64,000 nt of DNA from CAIWXH01 sp964555675. Lineage in GTDB: Bacteria; Chloroflexota; Chloroflexia; Chloroflexales; Chloroflexaceae. A program made the position numbers and the translations under genes. The notes under the pieces are model-generated. The model saw only the letters and a list, made by a program, of their open reading frames with translations. It had not been told where the DNA came from and made no database searches. The stretch lies in NCBI GenBank assembly GCA_964555675.1, contig CAZKTU010000008.1, forward strand, positions 1 to 64,000, read 5' to 3'. Below are positions 1-7,812 of the stretch, one piece after another. Each line of letters begins with the position of its first letter. The stretch's first letter is position 1.

Positions 1-96
1 TGGGTCGAGCGCCCGGCCCGGCCCTACCAGACCCGCGGGGCGACGGGCGTCGGCGTGCGCCTGCTGGTCGAGCTGCTGCGGGGCTACCTGCAGTAG
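1..96 (+). CDS. C-terminal end of an unidentified protein (partial)
   Basis: The first 96 bases read in frame 1 as 31 residues ending QTRGATGVGVRLLVELLRGYL and a TAG stop at 94-96. Codon choice is GC-rich at third positions, like the real genes nearby. The start lies outside the window. The fragment is too short to assign to a family. It converges with ilvA, whose stop lies about 30 bases away across a short GC-rich spacer. Confidence 0.55.
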   Translation, partial: WVERPARPYQTRGATGVGVRLLVELLRGYLQ

Positions 97-124
97 CCCG
101 CCCGGCGGGGGCTGAGCGCCCGCC

Positions 125-1636
<1,512 letters not shown>

Positions 1637-1673
1637 TCGCTGCTCGCTTGGCTAGGGTTGGCGTCGAGGGGTC

Positions 1674-1679
1674 ATTATA
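1674..1679 (-). promoter_or_regulatory. ilvA: Likely -10 box for ilvA
   Basis: On the minus strand the sequence is a perfect TATAAT, about 38 bases upstream of the ilvA TTG start. No good -35 hexamer sits 16-18 bases further upstream, so the promoter is a proposal based on the -10 alone. The rest of 1637-1842 holds the promoter and operator of the next gene and no convincing ORF. Confidence 0.45.
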
Positions 1680-1766
1680 CCCGCGATGAGAATTGAAGTG
1701 ATCAGACGTATTCTGGCCGACTTCGCCGACAGCAGCCTGAACGACTGGCCGGGGCCTGAGCGCTGT

Positions 1767-1779
1767 GTGACTTAGTCAC
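1767..1779. promoter_or_regulatory. Perfect palindrome, candidate operator of the DUF2892 gene
   Basis: GTGACT-T-AGTCAC is a perfect 6+1+6 inverted repeat. It ends 22 bases upstream of the -10-like TATGCT at 1802-1807, so it overlaps the expected -35 region, which itself has no good hexamer. That placement suits a regulator-dependent promoter. The half-sites resemble CRP/FNR sites, but the spacing is one base short of that family's consensus, so the regulator is unknown. Confidence 0.5.
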
Positions 1780-1797
1780 TGATCGTTCCGTCGCGCC

Positions 1798-1811
1798 CTG
1801 CTATGCTTGGG
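1798..1811 (+). promoter_or_regulatory. -10 region of the DUF2892 gene
   Basis: CTGCTATGCTTGGG contains the -10-like TATGCT. The same 14 bases occur at 6248-6261 in the arsR promoter, where a perfect TTGACA lies 17 bases upstream. This supports reading both as promoter cores. Confidence 0.55.
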
Positions 1812-1842
1812 ACAGAACGACGGAATGACAAGGAGCAAGGCA

Positions 1843-2064
1843 ATGCAGGCGAACATGGGCACGATCGACCGGGTGGTGCGGGTGGCGGTGGCGCTGGTGG
1901 TGGCGGGGCTGATCTTCACCGGGGTAGTCAGCGGCTGGCTGGCGATCGTCCTGGGGGTGCTGGCGGCGGTCTTCGTCCTGACCAGTGTGATCAGCTTCTG
2001 CCCGCTCTACGCCCCCTTCGGGATCAGCACCTGCCCCCGGCCGGCGGGGAAGAATCGGGCCTGA
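1843..2064 (+). CDS. DUF2892 (YgaP-type) inner-membrane protein
   Basis: A 73-residue protein with two hydrophobic segments (about 12-30 and 32-50) followed by the family signature FCPLYAPFGISTC, then a short basic tail. DUF2892 proteins are small membrane proteins often found alone, or fused to rhodanese, in sulfur-handling gene groups. Here the neighbours are an SQR and a CoA-disulfide-reductase/rhodanese fusion. The start is set at ATG 1843 because AAGGAG lies 8 bases upstream; the longer TTG start at 1807 would fall inside the -10 region. Its direct biochemical role is unknown. Confidence 0.85.
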   Translation: MQANMGTIDRVVRVAVALVVAGLIFTGVVSGWLAIVLGVLAAVFVLTSVISFCPLYAPFGISTCPRPAGKNRA

Positions 2065-2082
2065 TCCGGGGTAGGGCGGCGG

Positions 2083-2128
2083 CACGCAGGGCTCAGCGTA
2101 GAAAGACGCCGGGCCCTGCGTGTTTGTT
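2083..2128 (+). terminator. Intrinsic terminator after the DUF2892 gene
   Basis: CACGCAGGGC (2083-2092) pairs perfectly with GCCCTGCGTG (2113-2122), with an inner GCGT/ACGC stem, followed by TTTGTT. It lies 19 bases past the stop codon, so DUF2892 is probably a separate transcription unit from the SQR gene. Confidence 0.7.
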
Positions 2129-2206
2129 GGTAACCATTTCGCTCTTGCGCGCATCTGATCGCTACAGGCCGCCCCCACTGACGAGGGCGCCGCAAGGAGG
2201 TGCATC

Positions 2207-3409
2207 GTGGCACGCAAACACATCGTCGTGATCGGCACCAGCTTCGCCGGCTACACCGGCGCCCTCGAGCTGCACGAGCTGCTCAAGGATGGCCACGACA
2301 TTACGGTCGTCGCCAACACCCACGAGTTTGTCTTCATCCCCTCGCTGATCTGGTACCCCTTCGGCCTCCGCGAGCGGCGCGACATCGCCTTTGACGTGCG
2401 GCCGATCTACGCGGCTCGCGGCATTCGCTTCGTCGAGGCCAAAGTCACCGGCTTCGACCTGGAGCAGCGCCTGGTGCGCACGACCTCGACCGAGCCCATC
2501 GCCTATGACTATTTGCTGGTCGCGACGGGCCCCCACGTCGACTTCGCCAGCGTGCCGGGGCTGGGGCCCGACAAGCACTCGTACTCGATCTGCAACCTGG
2601 AGCATGCCGAGGAGACGCGCCACGCCTGGGAGCGCTTTGTGCGCAACCCGGGGCCGATCGTGATCGGGGCGGCCCAGGGCGCGGCCTGCTTCGGCGCGGC
2701 CTACGAGTTCATCTTCAACGTGCGGCACCAGCTCAAGAAGCTGCACCTGCTGGACAAAGTGCCGCTGACCTATGTCACCGCCGAGCCCTTCCTGGGCCAC
2801 TTCGGCATCGGCGGCTTCGGCAACGCCAAGAGCATGTCCGAGACCTTCTTTGGGCTGCAGGGGATCAGCTGGCGCACCAATTCGACCATCGAAGAAGTGC
2901 AGGCCGACGGGGTGCTGCTGGGCAGCGGTGAGCGTTTGCCCTCGGCCTTCACCATGATCATCCCGCGCTTCCTGGGTATTCAGGCCATCCGCGACACGCC
3001 GGGCCTGGGCAACGAGAAGGGCTTCATCGAGGTCGGCGACGACTACCGCCATAAGGTCTACCCCGAGGTCTACGCGGCGGGCGTGGCCGTACACGTGCCC
3101 GCGGTGGGCGAGACGGCGGTGCCCTGCGGAGTGCCGAAGACCGGCTACCCCTCGGAGGTTATGGCCAAGACGGCGGCCCACAATATCGCCGCCGAGATCC
3201 TGGGCACGGGCGAGCACAAGACCATGCCCTTCTCGATGATCCACGCCTACTGCATCATGGACACGGGGGGCATGGGTATGCTGATCCTCGGCGACCACAT
3301 GCTCGGGGCGCGCCACCTCGAGTTCATCATCCCCGGCCCGCAGGCCCACTGGGCGAAGCTGGCCTTCGAGAAGTACTTCCTCGAGACGCGCAAGCGCGGG
3401 CATGTGTAG
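2207..3409 (+). CDS. sqr: Sulfide:quinone oxidoreductase (SQR-like flavoprotein)
   Basis: A 400-residue FAD disulfide-oxidoreductase-family protein. Residues 5-17 (HIVVIGTSFAGYT) form the N-terminal Rossmann dinucleotide fold. SQR oxidises sulfide to sulfane sulfur and passes electrons to the quinone pool at the membrane. The three catalytic cysteines of the Acidithiobacillus enzyme (128, 160, 356) have counterparts at C129, C161 (QGAACFGAAYEF) and C349 (HAYCIMDTGG). The 32-residue gap between the first two is identical. The CGVPKTGYPSE segment is also typical of SQR and flavocytochrome c proteins. GTG start with AAGGAGG 7 bases upstream. It converges with the CoA-disulfide-reductase-like gene. 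Confidence 0.85.
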   Translation: MARKHIVVIGTSFAGYTGALELHELLKDGHDITVVANTHEFVFIPSLIWYPFGLRERRDIAFDVRPIYAARGIRFVEAKVTGFDLEQRLVRTTSTEPIAYDYLLVATGPHVDFASVPGLGPDKHSYSICNLEHAEETRHAWERFVRNPGPIVIGAAQGAACFGAAYEFIFNVRHQLKKLHLLDKVPLTYVTAEPFLGHFGIGGFGNAKSMSETFFGLQGISWRTNSTIEEVQADGVLLGSGERLPSAFTMIIPRFLGIQAIRDTPGLGNEKGFIEVGDDYRHKVYPEVYAAGVAVHVPAVGETAVPCGVPKTGYPSEVMAKTAAHNIAAEILGTGEHKTMPFSMIHAYCIMDTGGMGMLILGDHMLGARHLEFIIPGPQAHWAKLAFEKYFLETRKRGHV

Positions 3410-3423
3410 GGGTCGGAGGTGGC

Positions 3424-3449
3424 GGGGCGCAGAGTAATCTCTGCGCCCC
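3424..3449. terminator. Bidirectional hairpin between two convergent genes
   Basis: GGGGCGCAGAG and CTCTGCGCCCC form a perfect 11-bp stem around TAAT. It sits between the stops at 3409 and 3466 and could end transcription from both sides. There is no long T-tract. Confidence 0.65.
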
Positions 3450-3465
3450 TATGCGTACGAGGATG

Positions 3466-5205
3466 CTACTCGGCGTCGAGGAGGGCCTGGGCGGCCAGGT
3501 CCTCTTCGGCGTAGGCGACGAAGGGGATGCCGGGGGCGCCGGTGGCGAGGGTGGTGCGGTAGAAGCTGGTGAAGGTGCGGGCGCCGCCGGCGAGGGTCGC
3601 GACGTCGGCGAGGCCGTGCTGGCGCAGCAGGCGGTAGGCCAGGTAGCTGCGGAAGCCGACCATACAGTAGAGGCGCACGGGGCCGCGCTCGGCCGCGCGC
3701 TGTAGGTCGGCGACCCGCGAGCGCAGCTCGGGCAGGGGGATATTGACGGCGCCGGGGATGTGCCAGTGGGCGAACTCCTTGGGGCCGCGCACATCGACGA
3801 AGGTCGTCCCCTGGGGCTGGGCCTCGTACTGCTCGGCGTACCAGAGCTGCAGGTCGCCGCGCAGCAGGTTGGCGGCGACGAAACCGGCCATGTTCACCGG
3901 GTCTTTGGCCGAGCTGTAGGGGGGCGCGTAGGCCAGCTCGAGCTGCTCGAGGTCGAAGACGCTCATGCCGGCGCGGATGGCGGTGGCCAGGACATCGAGG
4001 CGCTTGTCGACGCCGTCGAAGCCGACGATCTGGGCGCCGAGGACGCGCCCGTCGTCGGGGGCGAAGAGCAGCTTGAGGTGCATGGAGGCGGTGCCGGGGT
4101 AGTAGCCGGCGTGCCCCGAGGGGTGAACGTAGATCTTGCGGAAGGCCCGGCCCAGGCGGCGCAGGGTGCGCTCGGAGGCCCCGGTCATGCCGGCGGTCAT
4201 GTCGAAGACCTTGACCACGGCGCTGCCCTGGGTGCTGGTGTAAACACTCTCGCGGCCGCAGATATTGTCGGCGACGACGCGCCCCTGGCGGTTGGCGGGG
4301 CCGGCCAGAGCGATCAGGGCCGGCTCGCCGGTGATGGTGTCGGTCACCTCGACCATATCGCCGGCGGCGTAGATATTGGGGTCGGAGGTGCGCAGATGGG
4401 CGTCGACGGCGATGCCGCCGCGGGGCCCGAGGGTCAGGCCCATGGCCTGGGCGAGGGAGGCGACGGGGCGCACGCCGGCGGCGAGGATGACCAGGTCGGC
4501 GGCGAGGCGGGCGCCGTCGCGCAGCTCGACCTCGACCCCGGGGGCGCGGTCGTGGATGGCCGCGGCGGCCGTGCCGAGGTGCAGACTGACCCCGTGGCGC
4601 TCCATGTGGTAGCGCAGATCGGTGGCCATCTCGGCGTCGAGCAGGGGCATAACCTGGTCCTGGAGCTCGACCAGGTGAACCGCGAGGCCGCGGGCGCGCA
4701 GGGCCTCGGCGACCTCGACCCCGATATAGCTGCCGCCGATGATTACGGCCGTCTTCGCCTGGGCGTCGAGGACGGTGATAATCGCGTCCATGTCGGGGAT
4801 GCTGCGCAGGGCGAAGACCCGGGGGTGGTCGATGCCGGGCACGGGCGGGCGCAGCGGGCCGGCGCCCTGGGCGAGGACGAGCACGTCGTAGGGCTCGCTC
4901 GAGCGCTGGCCGGTGGTGTGGTCGAGCACCTCGACGAGTTGGGCGGCGCGATCGACGGCGAGGACCTCGTGCTCGGTGCGCACGTCGAGGGCGAGGGTCG
5001 AGCGCAGGTGCTCGGGGGTGACGACGAGGAGCTGCTCGCGCTCGGGGATGGCGCCGCCGATATGGTAGGGCAGGCCGCAGTTGGCGTATGAAACGTAGCG
5101 GTCGCGCTCGAGCACAACGATGCGGGCGTTCTCGTCGAGCCGGCGCAGGCGGGCCGCGGCCGACATCCCGGCCGCCACGCCGCCGACAATCACGATCTGC
5201 TTCAC
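3466..5205 (-). CDS. CoA-disulfide-reductase-like flavoprotein fused to rhodanese
   Basis: A 579-residue protein. Residues 1-460 are an FAD/NAD(P)H disulfide reductase: Rossmann motif IVGGVAAGMSAAARL at the N-terminus, second dinucleotide motif VIIGGSYIGVEVAEAL, and a single redox cysteine in SYANCGLPYH at C43, the same number as in CoA-disulfide reductase. Residues 470-570 are a rhodanese domain with the active-site loop CMVGFR from C514. Such fusions reduce CoA disulfide, CoA persulfide or polysulfide and so would act downstream of SQR on sulfane sulfur. GTG start (5203-5205) with AAGGA in good position. The physiological substrate cannot be read from the sequence. Confidence 0.88.
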   Translation of the reverse strand: MKQIVIVGGVAAGMSAAARLRRLDENARIVVLERDRYVSYANCGLPYHIGGAIPEREQLLVVTPEHLRSTLALDVRTEHEVLAVDRAAQLVEVLDHTTGQRSSEPYDVLVLAQGAGPLRPPVPGIDHPRVFALRSIPDMDAIITVLDAQAKTAVIIGGSYIGVEVAEALRARGLAVHLVELQDQVMPLLDAEMATDLRYHMERHGVSLHLGTAAAAIHDRAPGVEVELRDGARLAADLVILAAGVRPVASLAQAMGLTLGPRGGIAVDAHLRTSDPNIYAAGDMVEVTDTITGEPALIALAGPANRQGRVVADNICGRESVYTSTQGSAVVKVFDMTAGMTGASERTLRRLGRAFRKIYVHPSGHAGYYPGTASMHLKLLFAPDDGRVLGAQIVGFDGVDKRLDVLATAIRAGMSVFDLEQLELAYAPPYSSAKDPVNMAGFVAANLLRGDLQLWYAEQYEAQPQGTTFVDVRGPKEFAHWHIPGAVNIPLPELRSRVADLQRAAERGPVRLYCMVGFRSYLAYRLLRQHGLADVATLAGGARTFTSFYRTTLATGAPGIPFVAYAEEDLAAQALLDAE

Positions 5206-5224
5206 GGGGTGTTCCTTCTCTGTT

Positions 5225-5257
5225 GCGTGCGGGCTATCTGACTCCTCAGATGCACGC
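5225..5257. promoter_or_regulatory. Nested palindrome upstream of the CoA-disulfide-reductase gene
   Basis: ATCTGA-CTCC-TCAGAT (5236-5251) is a perfect palindrome nested inside GCGTGC / GCACGC arms (5225-5230, 5252-5257). It lies in the 72-base gap between the arsRC stop and the GTG start at 5205. It could be an operator of the oxidoreductase gene or a terminator hairpin of the gene before it. Confidence 0.45.
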
Positions 5258-5277
5258 TACGGGCCAGAGGTTACACC

Positions 5278-6036
5278 CTATGGCAGCAGGCCCGGCAGAA
5301 GGGCGAGCAGGCCCTCGACGCGGGTGCGCAGGGCGTCGCGCACACTGCGGAAGGCGGCGAGCTGCTGGTCGGGGTCATCCAGGGCGGCAGGGTCGGGGAT
5401 GCTCCAGTGGAGCTGGGGCACGGCGTCGCCCCAGCGGGCGCACTCCTCGCGGGCGATGTCGCAGACCGTGACGATCAGGTCGGGGCGCATGTCCACGAGG
5501 GCGCCTAGCCCCTTGGCGACCTGGTAGCCGATGTCGATGCCGGCCTCGGCCATGACCCGGGTCGTGAGGGGGTGGATGGGGCGCGGGCTGGTGCCGGCGC
5601 TGCGGGCCGTCAGGCGGCCGTTGCTGAGGTAGCGCAGCCAGGCCTCGGCCATCTGCGAGCGGGCGCTGTTGGCCGTGCAGAGGAAGAAGACCGTACGCGG
5701 CGGCAGCGCGGGCAGGGGTAGCGCGCTGGGCACCTGGAGCAGCGCGCCAAGCTCGGCGAAGGTAGCCCTGAGGGCGTCCAGATCGAGCCCATAGTAGAGC
5801 ACGCGGCCGTCGGCGTCGCTGCGGTGGGCCTGCACCAGGCCGCCCTGGCGCAAGGCCGAGAGGTGGTACGAGACGAGGTTCTGCGGCAGGCGCAGCAGGC
5901 TGGTCAGCTCGCCCACCTGGTAGTCGCTGCGGCGCAGGGCGGTGATCAGGCGCCAGCGCGTCTCGTCGGCGATGAGCCGCAGGCCCTCGGGCAGGCCGGC
6001 AGTGTCGGGCGCGCCCGACGGGGGCTGTGGCTTCAT
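5278..6036 (-). CDS. arsC: ArsR-type HTH fused to thioredoxin-type arsenate reductase ArsC
   Basis: A 252-residue fusion. Residues 15-95 are a winged helix of the ArsR/SmtB fold (LVSYHLSALRQGGLV recognition region). Residues 113-250 are a low-molecular-weight phosphatase fold with the P-loop CTANSARS (C120, R126) and further cysteines at C192 and C199. The spacings 72 and 7 equal those of Cys10, Cys82 and Cys89 in thioredoxin-coupled ArsC, so it should reduce arsenate to arsenite. The HTH part has no cysteine at all, so it cannot bind arsenite the usual way. The start was placed at the ATG before the HTH, with AGGAAG upstream. The longer reading frame to 6216 would run through an interspersed repeat. 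It is divergent from arsR. Confidence 0.85.
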   Translation of the reverse strand: MKPQPPSGAPDTAGLPEGLRLIADETRWRLITALRRSDYQVGELTSLLRLPQNLVSYHLSALRQGGLVQAHRSDADGRVLYYGLDLDALRATFAELGALLQVPSALPLPALPPRTVFFLCTANSARSQMAEAWLRYLSNGRLTARSAGTSPRPIHPLTTRVMAEAGIDIGYQVAKGLGALVDMRPDLIVTVCDIAREECARWGDAVPQLHWSIPDPAALDDPDQQLAAFRSVRDALRTRVEGLLALLPGLLP

Positions 6037-6075
6037 GGCTGTGGCTTCCTGGTCGTCACCCCGCTGGCGGAACGG

Positions 6076-6182
6076 TAGTGCCCAAACAGCCGAGCTGTTT
6101 GGCCAGGGAAGGGCCGGGGAGGGCGAAGCCCTCCCCGAAACCCAGCCCCGCCAGCCCAACCGGGCAGGTTTGAATTGCACTA
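6076..6182. repeat. MITE-like interspersed element, copy 1 (107 bp)
   Basis: The element is bounded by inverted ends TAGTGC (6076-6081) and GCACTA (6177-6182). Inside are the palindrome CAAACAG-CCGAG-CTGTTTG near the left end, a GC-rich hairpin GGGGAGGGC-GAA-GCCCTCCCC in the middle, and an unpaired right part. A diverged, shorter copy with matching ends lies at 32760-32838. It carries no ORF. It fills most of the gap between the divergent arsRC and arsR genes. Confidence 0.7.
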
Positions 6183-6227
6183 GCCTGATCGTAGACGAGC
6201 CGGTCGCGGCTGTCAACAGGGCGTCAC

Positions 6228-6257
6228 ATTGACAAGGCTCAATCTAGCTGCTATGCT
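6228..6257 (+). promoter_or_regulatory. arsR promoter with overlapping ArsR operator
   Basis: TTGACA (6229-6234), a 17-base spacer and TATGCT (6252-6257) form a near-consensus sigma-70 promoter. The inverted repeat ATTGA-N6-TCAAT (6228-6243) covers the -35 box and has the form of ArsR/SmtB operators. Bound repressor would block RNA polymerase, giving autoregulation. Confidence 0.8.
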
Positions 6258-6276
6258 TGGGGCGAAGGAGACGACC

Positions 6277-6642
6277 ATGCCTGAGCTGAGCGAAGTATCA
6301 GAGCCCGCCGTCGGCGAAGCCTGCTGCGCCCCGGAGCTTGCGCCGCGGATCGACCCTGAGGCGGCCAGAGCTCTGAGCGACGATCTCACCCTGTTGGGCC
6401 ACCCGATCCGCCTGCAGATCCTCGACATGCTCGCCCAGCGCGACGGCCAGGTCTGTGTGTGCGACCTCGAGGGGGCCCTGCCGGTGAAGCAGCCCACGGT
6501 CTCGCACCACCTGAAGCTGCTGCGCGAGGCCGGGCTGATCGACTGCGAGCGCCGCGGCCTCTGGGCTTACTACTTCGTCAGGCGCGAGGCCGTCGCCGCC
6601 CTGCGCGGGCGCGTGCTCGCCCAGCTCGACGCCCTGCGCTGA
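6277..6642 (+). CDS. arsR: ArsR family arsenite-responsive repressor
   Basis: A 121-residue ArsR/SmtB winged-helix repressor. It has an N-terminal Cys pair C16-C17, the helix-turn-helix QPTVSHHLKLLREAGL at about 74-89, and the metal-site motif VCVCDL with C60 and C62. An N-terminal Cys pair plus a cysteine near the ELCVCDL position resembles the Cys15/Cys16/Cys55 site of Corynebacterium ArsR more than the plasmid R773 type. It should leave DNA on binding As(III) or Sb(III). The start is ATG 6277 with GAAGGAG 6 bases upstream; a TTG at 6229 in frame is the promoter -35 itself. It heads arsR-arsM-ORF-MFS. Confidence 0.93.
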   Translation: MPELSEVSEPAVGEACCAPELAPRIDPEAARALSDDLTLLGHPIRLQILDMLAQRDGQVCVCDLEGALPVKQPTVSHHLKLLREAGLIDCERRGLWAYYFVRREAVAALRGRVLAQLDALR

Positions 6643-6684
6643 GCTGCGGGGCTCACTGGCGCCGCCCCTACGTGTACCCGCTTT

Positions 6685-6700
6685 ATTGACGTCTGTCAAT
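6685..6700 (+). promoter_or_regulatory. Second ArsR-type operator, in front of arsM
   Basis: ATTGAC-GTCT-GTCAAT is a perfect palindrome (6685-6690, 6695-6700) in the 73 bases between arsR and arsM, just before the arsM ribosome site AGGAGG (6704-6709). It shares the ATTGA half-site with the arsR operator. It suggests separate internal control of arsM. Confidence 0.7.
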
Positions 6701-6715
6701 CTTAGGAGGTGTGTG

Positions 6716-7558
6716 ATGAGCCAGCCTGTAGCCGATCCCACCGCCATTAAGGTCGCCGTCCAGGAGCACTACGGCAATGCGATCAAGCTGGCCGCGGCGG
6801 CGAGCTGCTGCGGCCCCGCGGCGAGCTGCTGCGCCGAAGACAGCACCGCCCTGGAGCTGCACGGCCCCGAAGCCCTCGCGACGCTGCCCGCCGACGTCGT
6901 CGCCGCCTCGTTCGGCTGCGGCAACCCGCTGGCTCTGGCCAGCCTGAAGCCGGGCGAAGTCGTGCTCGACCTGGGCTCGGGCGGCGGGCTCGAGGTGCTG
7001 CTCGCCGCCCAGCGCGTCGGCCCGGCGGGCTACGTGTACGGCCTGGACATGACCGACGCCATGCTCGAGGTCGCCCGGCGCAACGCCGAGAAGGTCGGGG
7101 CGAGCAACGTCGCCTTCGTCAAGGGTGATATCGAGGCCATCCCCTTGCCGGACCAGACGGCCGACGTGATCATCTCGAACTGCGTGATTAATCTGGTCCC
7201 CGACAAGGGGCAGGTGCTTTCAGAGGCCTACAGGGCCCTCAAGCCGGGCGGCCGGCTGGCGGTGTCGGACATTGTCTTCGACGGCGAACTGGCCGATCTG
7301 CCGGTGAGCGAGGGCGAGGTGCGCGCGGCCCTGAGCTGGGCCGCCTGCTTCGCCGGCGCCCTGACGATGGGCGAGTACCGGGCCCTGCTCGAGGGTGCGG
7401 GCTTCGAGGAGGTCGGGCTCGAGGTGACGCGCCGCTACACCCTGGCCGAGCTGCGGGCCGAGGGCTCGGAGATGCTGGCAAACCTGCCGGCGGAGGCGGT
7501 CGCGGCCCTCGAGGGTCGGGTCACCAGCTGCGCGATCAGCGCCAGGCGGCCGGGGTAG
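6716..7558 (+). CDS. arsM: Arsenite S-adenosylmethionine methyltransferase
   Basis: A 280-residue class I SAM methyltransferase that methylates As(III) to methylarsenicals. The SAM motif LDLGSGGG is at 84-91 and the acidic residue after strand 2 is D111. The three cysteines needed for As(III) binding in algal ArsM (72, 174, 224) have counterparts at C68 (SFGCGNP), C156 (ISNCVINL) and C211 (WAACFAG). Two extra Cys pairs (C31-C32, C38-C39) lie in the N-terminus. ATG 6716 is chosen because AGGAGG lies 6 bases upstream; the TTG at 6686 falls in the operator. Confidence 0.93.
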   Translation: MSQPVADPTAIKVAVQEHYGNAIKLAAAASCCGPAASCCAEDSTALELHGPEALATLPADVVAASFGCGNPLALASLKPGEVVLDLGSGGGLEVLLAAQRVGPAGYVYGLDMTDAMLEVARRNAEKVGASNVAFVKGDIEAIPLPDQTADVIISNCVINLVPDKGQVLSEAYRALKPGGRLAVSDIVFDGELADLPVSEGEVRAALSWAACFAGALTMGEYRALLEGAGFEEVGLEVTRRYTLAELRAEGSEMLANLPAEAVAALEGRVTSCAISARRPG

Positions 7559-7568
7559 CGGGGTTGCG

Positions 7569-7589
7569 CTCTGCGCTGGCGGCGCAGAG
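7569..7589 (+). terminator. Hairpin after arsM
   Basis: CTCTGCGC and GCGCAGAG form an 8-bp stem around TGGCG, 10 bases after the arsM stop and without a T-tract. It may stabilise the arsM message or act as a partial terminator inside the operon. Confidence 0.45.
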
Positions 7590-7615
7590 GCGGGGCCCTT
7601 CAATGGGAGGTACGC

Positions 7616-7810
7616 ATGATCATTCTGCACCCTGACGGCAGCTACGAGGTGTGCGAGCTGCCGCCGCGCGTGGCGCGCTGGTTACATGGGCTGGGTCGGC
7701 GGGCCCGCGAGCGCGTGCGCGAGGCGGTGCGGCGGGCCGGCGACGGGGCCGAGGCGTGCTGGAAGCCGCGCGACGGGGCCTGCCCCGACTGTGGCGGAGG
7801 CGCGTGCTGA
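7616..7810 (+). CDS. Small Cys-containing protein of unknown function
   Basis: 64 residues. A short beta-like start (MIILHPDGSYEVCELPP) is followed by an Arg-rich amphipathic stretch and a tail CPDCGGGAC. GGGAGG lies 6 bases before the ATG, and the stop is 2 bases before the MFS ATG, so translation of the two is probably coupled. Five cysteines, three of them in the last eight residues, would suit binding of arsenite or another soft metal; that is inference. I do not recognise the family. Its placement in an ars operon and its tight spacing are the main reasons to believe it is real. Confidence 0.65.
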   Translation: MIILHPDGSYEVCELPPRVARWLHGLGRRARERVREAVRRAGDGAEACWKPRDGACPDCGGGAC

Positions 7811-7812
7811 GG

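Noticed and set aside
1686..1775. 29-codon ORF starting ATGAGAATTGAA between ilvA and DUF2892
   Set aside because: No ribosome site, it overlaps the ilvA promoter region and ends inside the palindromic operator.
6037..6216. Extended N-terminus of the ArsR-ArsC fusion
   Set aside because: The extra 60 codons translate the MITE-like element and lack a ribosome site.
6229..6276. TTG start of arsR that would add 16 residues
   Set aside because: The codon is part of the TTGACA -35 box, and a better start with GAAGGAG lies at 6277.
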